This document shows positions 55,217 through 55,653 of a stretch of DNA of 55,653 nucleotides, one piece after another. Within the stretch, counting starts at the first letter, position 1; each line of letters starts with the position of its first letter. The notes under the pieces are model-generated. The model saw only the letters and a program-made list of their open reading frames with translations, did no database searches and had not been told where the DNA came from. This stretch comes from a virus. The translations under genes were made by a program, and so were the position numbers. The stretch spans positions 53,978-109,630 of the IMG/VR virus record IMGVR_UViG_3300039098_000023; one strand, written 5' to 3'.

Positions 55217-55246
55217 CCGTAGGTCGGCGTAGCCATTAGATATCTA
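55217..55246 (+). repeat. Composite element, inverted copy
   Basis: Plus strand copy of the minus-strand element at 41276-41305: 28 of 30 bases agree. Ends in the TAGATATCTA core, which overlaps the stop codon of the gene at 55244. Confidence 0.88.
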
Positions 55247-55653
55247 ATCAAGATACTCAGGAAGTAACCCAACAAATAAGTCAAATTCATTTACGTGACA
55301 CATCACATAACCACTTTGCGACTCGTAACTAAGGTCACAATCGTTCAAGATTTCGCCAAATACGTTCAAATATAGTAACCCTTCTAGTAACTCTTCTTGA
55401 GACTTAGGTGAATCTGGTACATTTAAGTCGCGCTCCCCAATCCCGAAGTCACTAGCTAACCCTTCATTTATTAGAGATTTCCCGTTACTGTAGTCAAAAG
55501 AATCTGAGTAATTACGAAAACTAAAGAAACTTAGACCTTCTAATATTAGAGCGTTGTCGTAATCCTCGTGATAGATGTCATTACTCACAACTACCGAGCA
55601 CATATCTTTGTCGTCGCAATAATTGTACCATTTTAAGCACTCAACAACGAACT
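55244..55653 (-). CDS. Unknown acidic protein, 5' end beyond window
   Basis: At least 136 residues. The frame stays open to the window edge, and the Met at 55603 has no ribosome site, so the true start probably lies outside; the added part reads FVVECLKWYNYCDDKD. Acidic with aromatic residues (SFFSFRNYSDSFDYSNG). No family recognised. Confidence 0.7.
   Translation of the reverse strand, partial: FVVECLKWYNYCDDKDMCSVVVSNDIYHEDYDNALILEGLSFFSFRNYSDSFDYSNGKSLINEGLASDFGIGERDLNVPDSPKSQEELLEGLLYLNVFGEILNDCDLSYESQSGYVMCHVNEFDLFVGLLPEYLD

Noticed and set aside
37478-55246. Integron-like attC sites, because GTTAGAT and ATCTAAC fit the attC box consensus.
   Set aside because: Each site is one short palindrome without the paired R and L boxes and imperfect stem of attC, and no integrase gene is visible.

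Overview
The window reads as one piece of a tailed double-stranded DNA phage genome. It is AT-rich, and every convincing gene lies on the minus strand, so transcription runs from right to left. Genes are packed with 1-35 base overlaps (ATGA, TAATG and TGATG junctions), and most have a strong AGGAGG-type ribosome binding site. The replication set (SbcC/SbcD-type nuclease, family A polymerase, DnaG-type primase, DnaB-type helicase, D10-like helicase, flap-type exonuclease, dNMP kinase, dUTPase) recalls T5-like phages of Gram-negative hosts. It differs from T5 in carrying an ATP-dependent DNA ligase. I do not name a host or species.

Region by region: 1-5.3 kb holds dUTPase, a Mom-like DNA modification protein, an HD protein, a phosphoesterase, a RuvC-like resolvase, a P-loop ATPase/kinase and dNMP kinase. 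5.3-15.2 kb holds a zinc-ribbon protein, SbcC/SbcD, an SSB-like protein, a 5' exonuclease, DNA ligase and a second phosphoesterase. 15.2-19.5 kb holds the DNA polymerase gene, split by a group I intron with an HNH endonuclease inside and followed by a free-standing HNH-AP2 endonuclease. 19.6-29 kb holds a small structured RNA locus, a tiny bL36-like protein missed by length cut-offs, primase, a probable degenerate helicase loader and two helicases. 29-36 kb looks like an RNA repair and nucleotide group: CCA-adding enzyme, an RlaP-like nucleotidyltransferase, an Rnl5-type RNA ligase and a ThyX-like fusion protein. 37.5-41.7 kb is a compact Ter stress cassette: TerB, a CaCA-type cation exchanger, a Cys-containing protein, two TerD-like proteins and a TerB-like protein. 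41.8-55.6 kb is an accessory region of small, mostly unknown genes, several of which are paralogues of genes further left.

Regulation can be partly read. There are sigma70-like minus-strand promoters at about 1.4, 11.4, 19.9, 20.1, 27.6, 38.1, 41.8, 46.7, 52.3, 54.2 and 54.5 kb. Four of those in the right part share an A-rich block just upstream of the -35 box, and one promoter at 49.0 kb points the opposite way. From 37.5 kb to the right end, a short palindrome built on TAGATATCTA lies between genes at seventeen places. Its flanks change but usually stay complementary. A promoter plus structured RNA of about 150 bases is present twice (about 20.0 and 54.45 kb), with at least one compensatory base-pair change between copies.

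Leads that deserve follow-up: the bL36 homologue, the Ter/CaCA cassette, the RNA repair cluster, the two-copy small RNA, the palindrome family and the precisely bounded group I intron.
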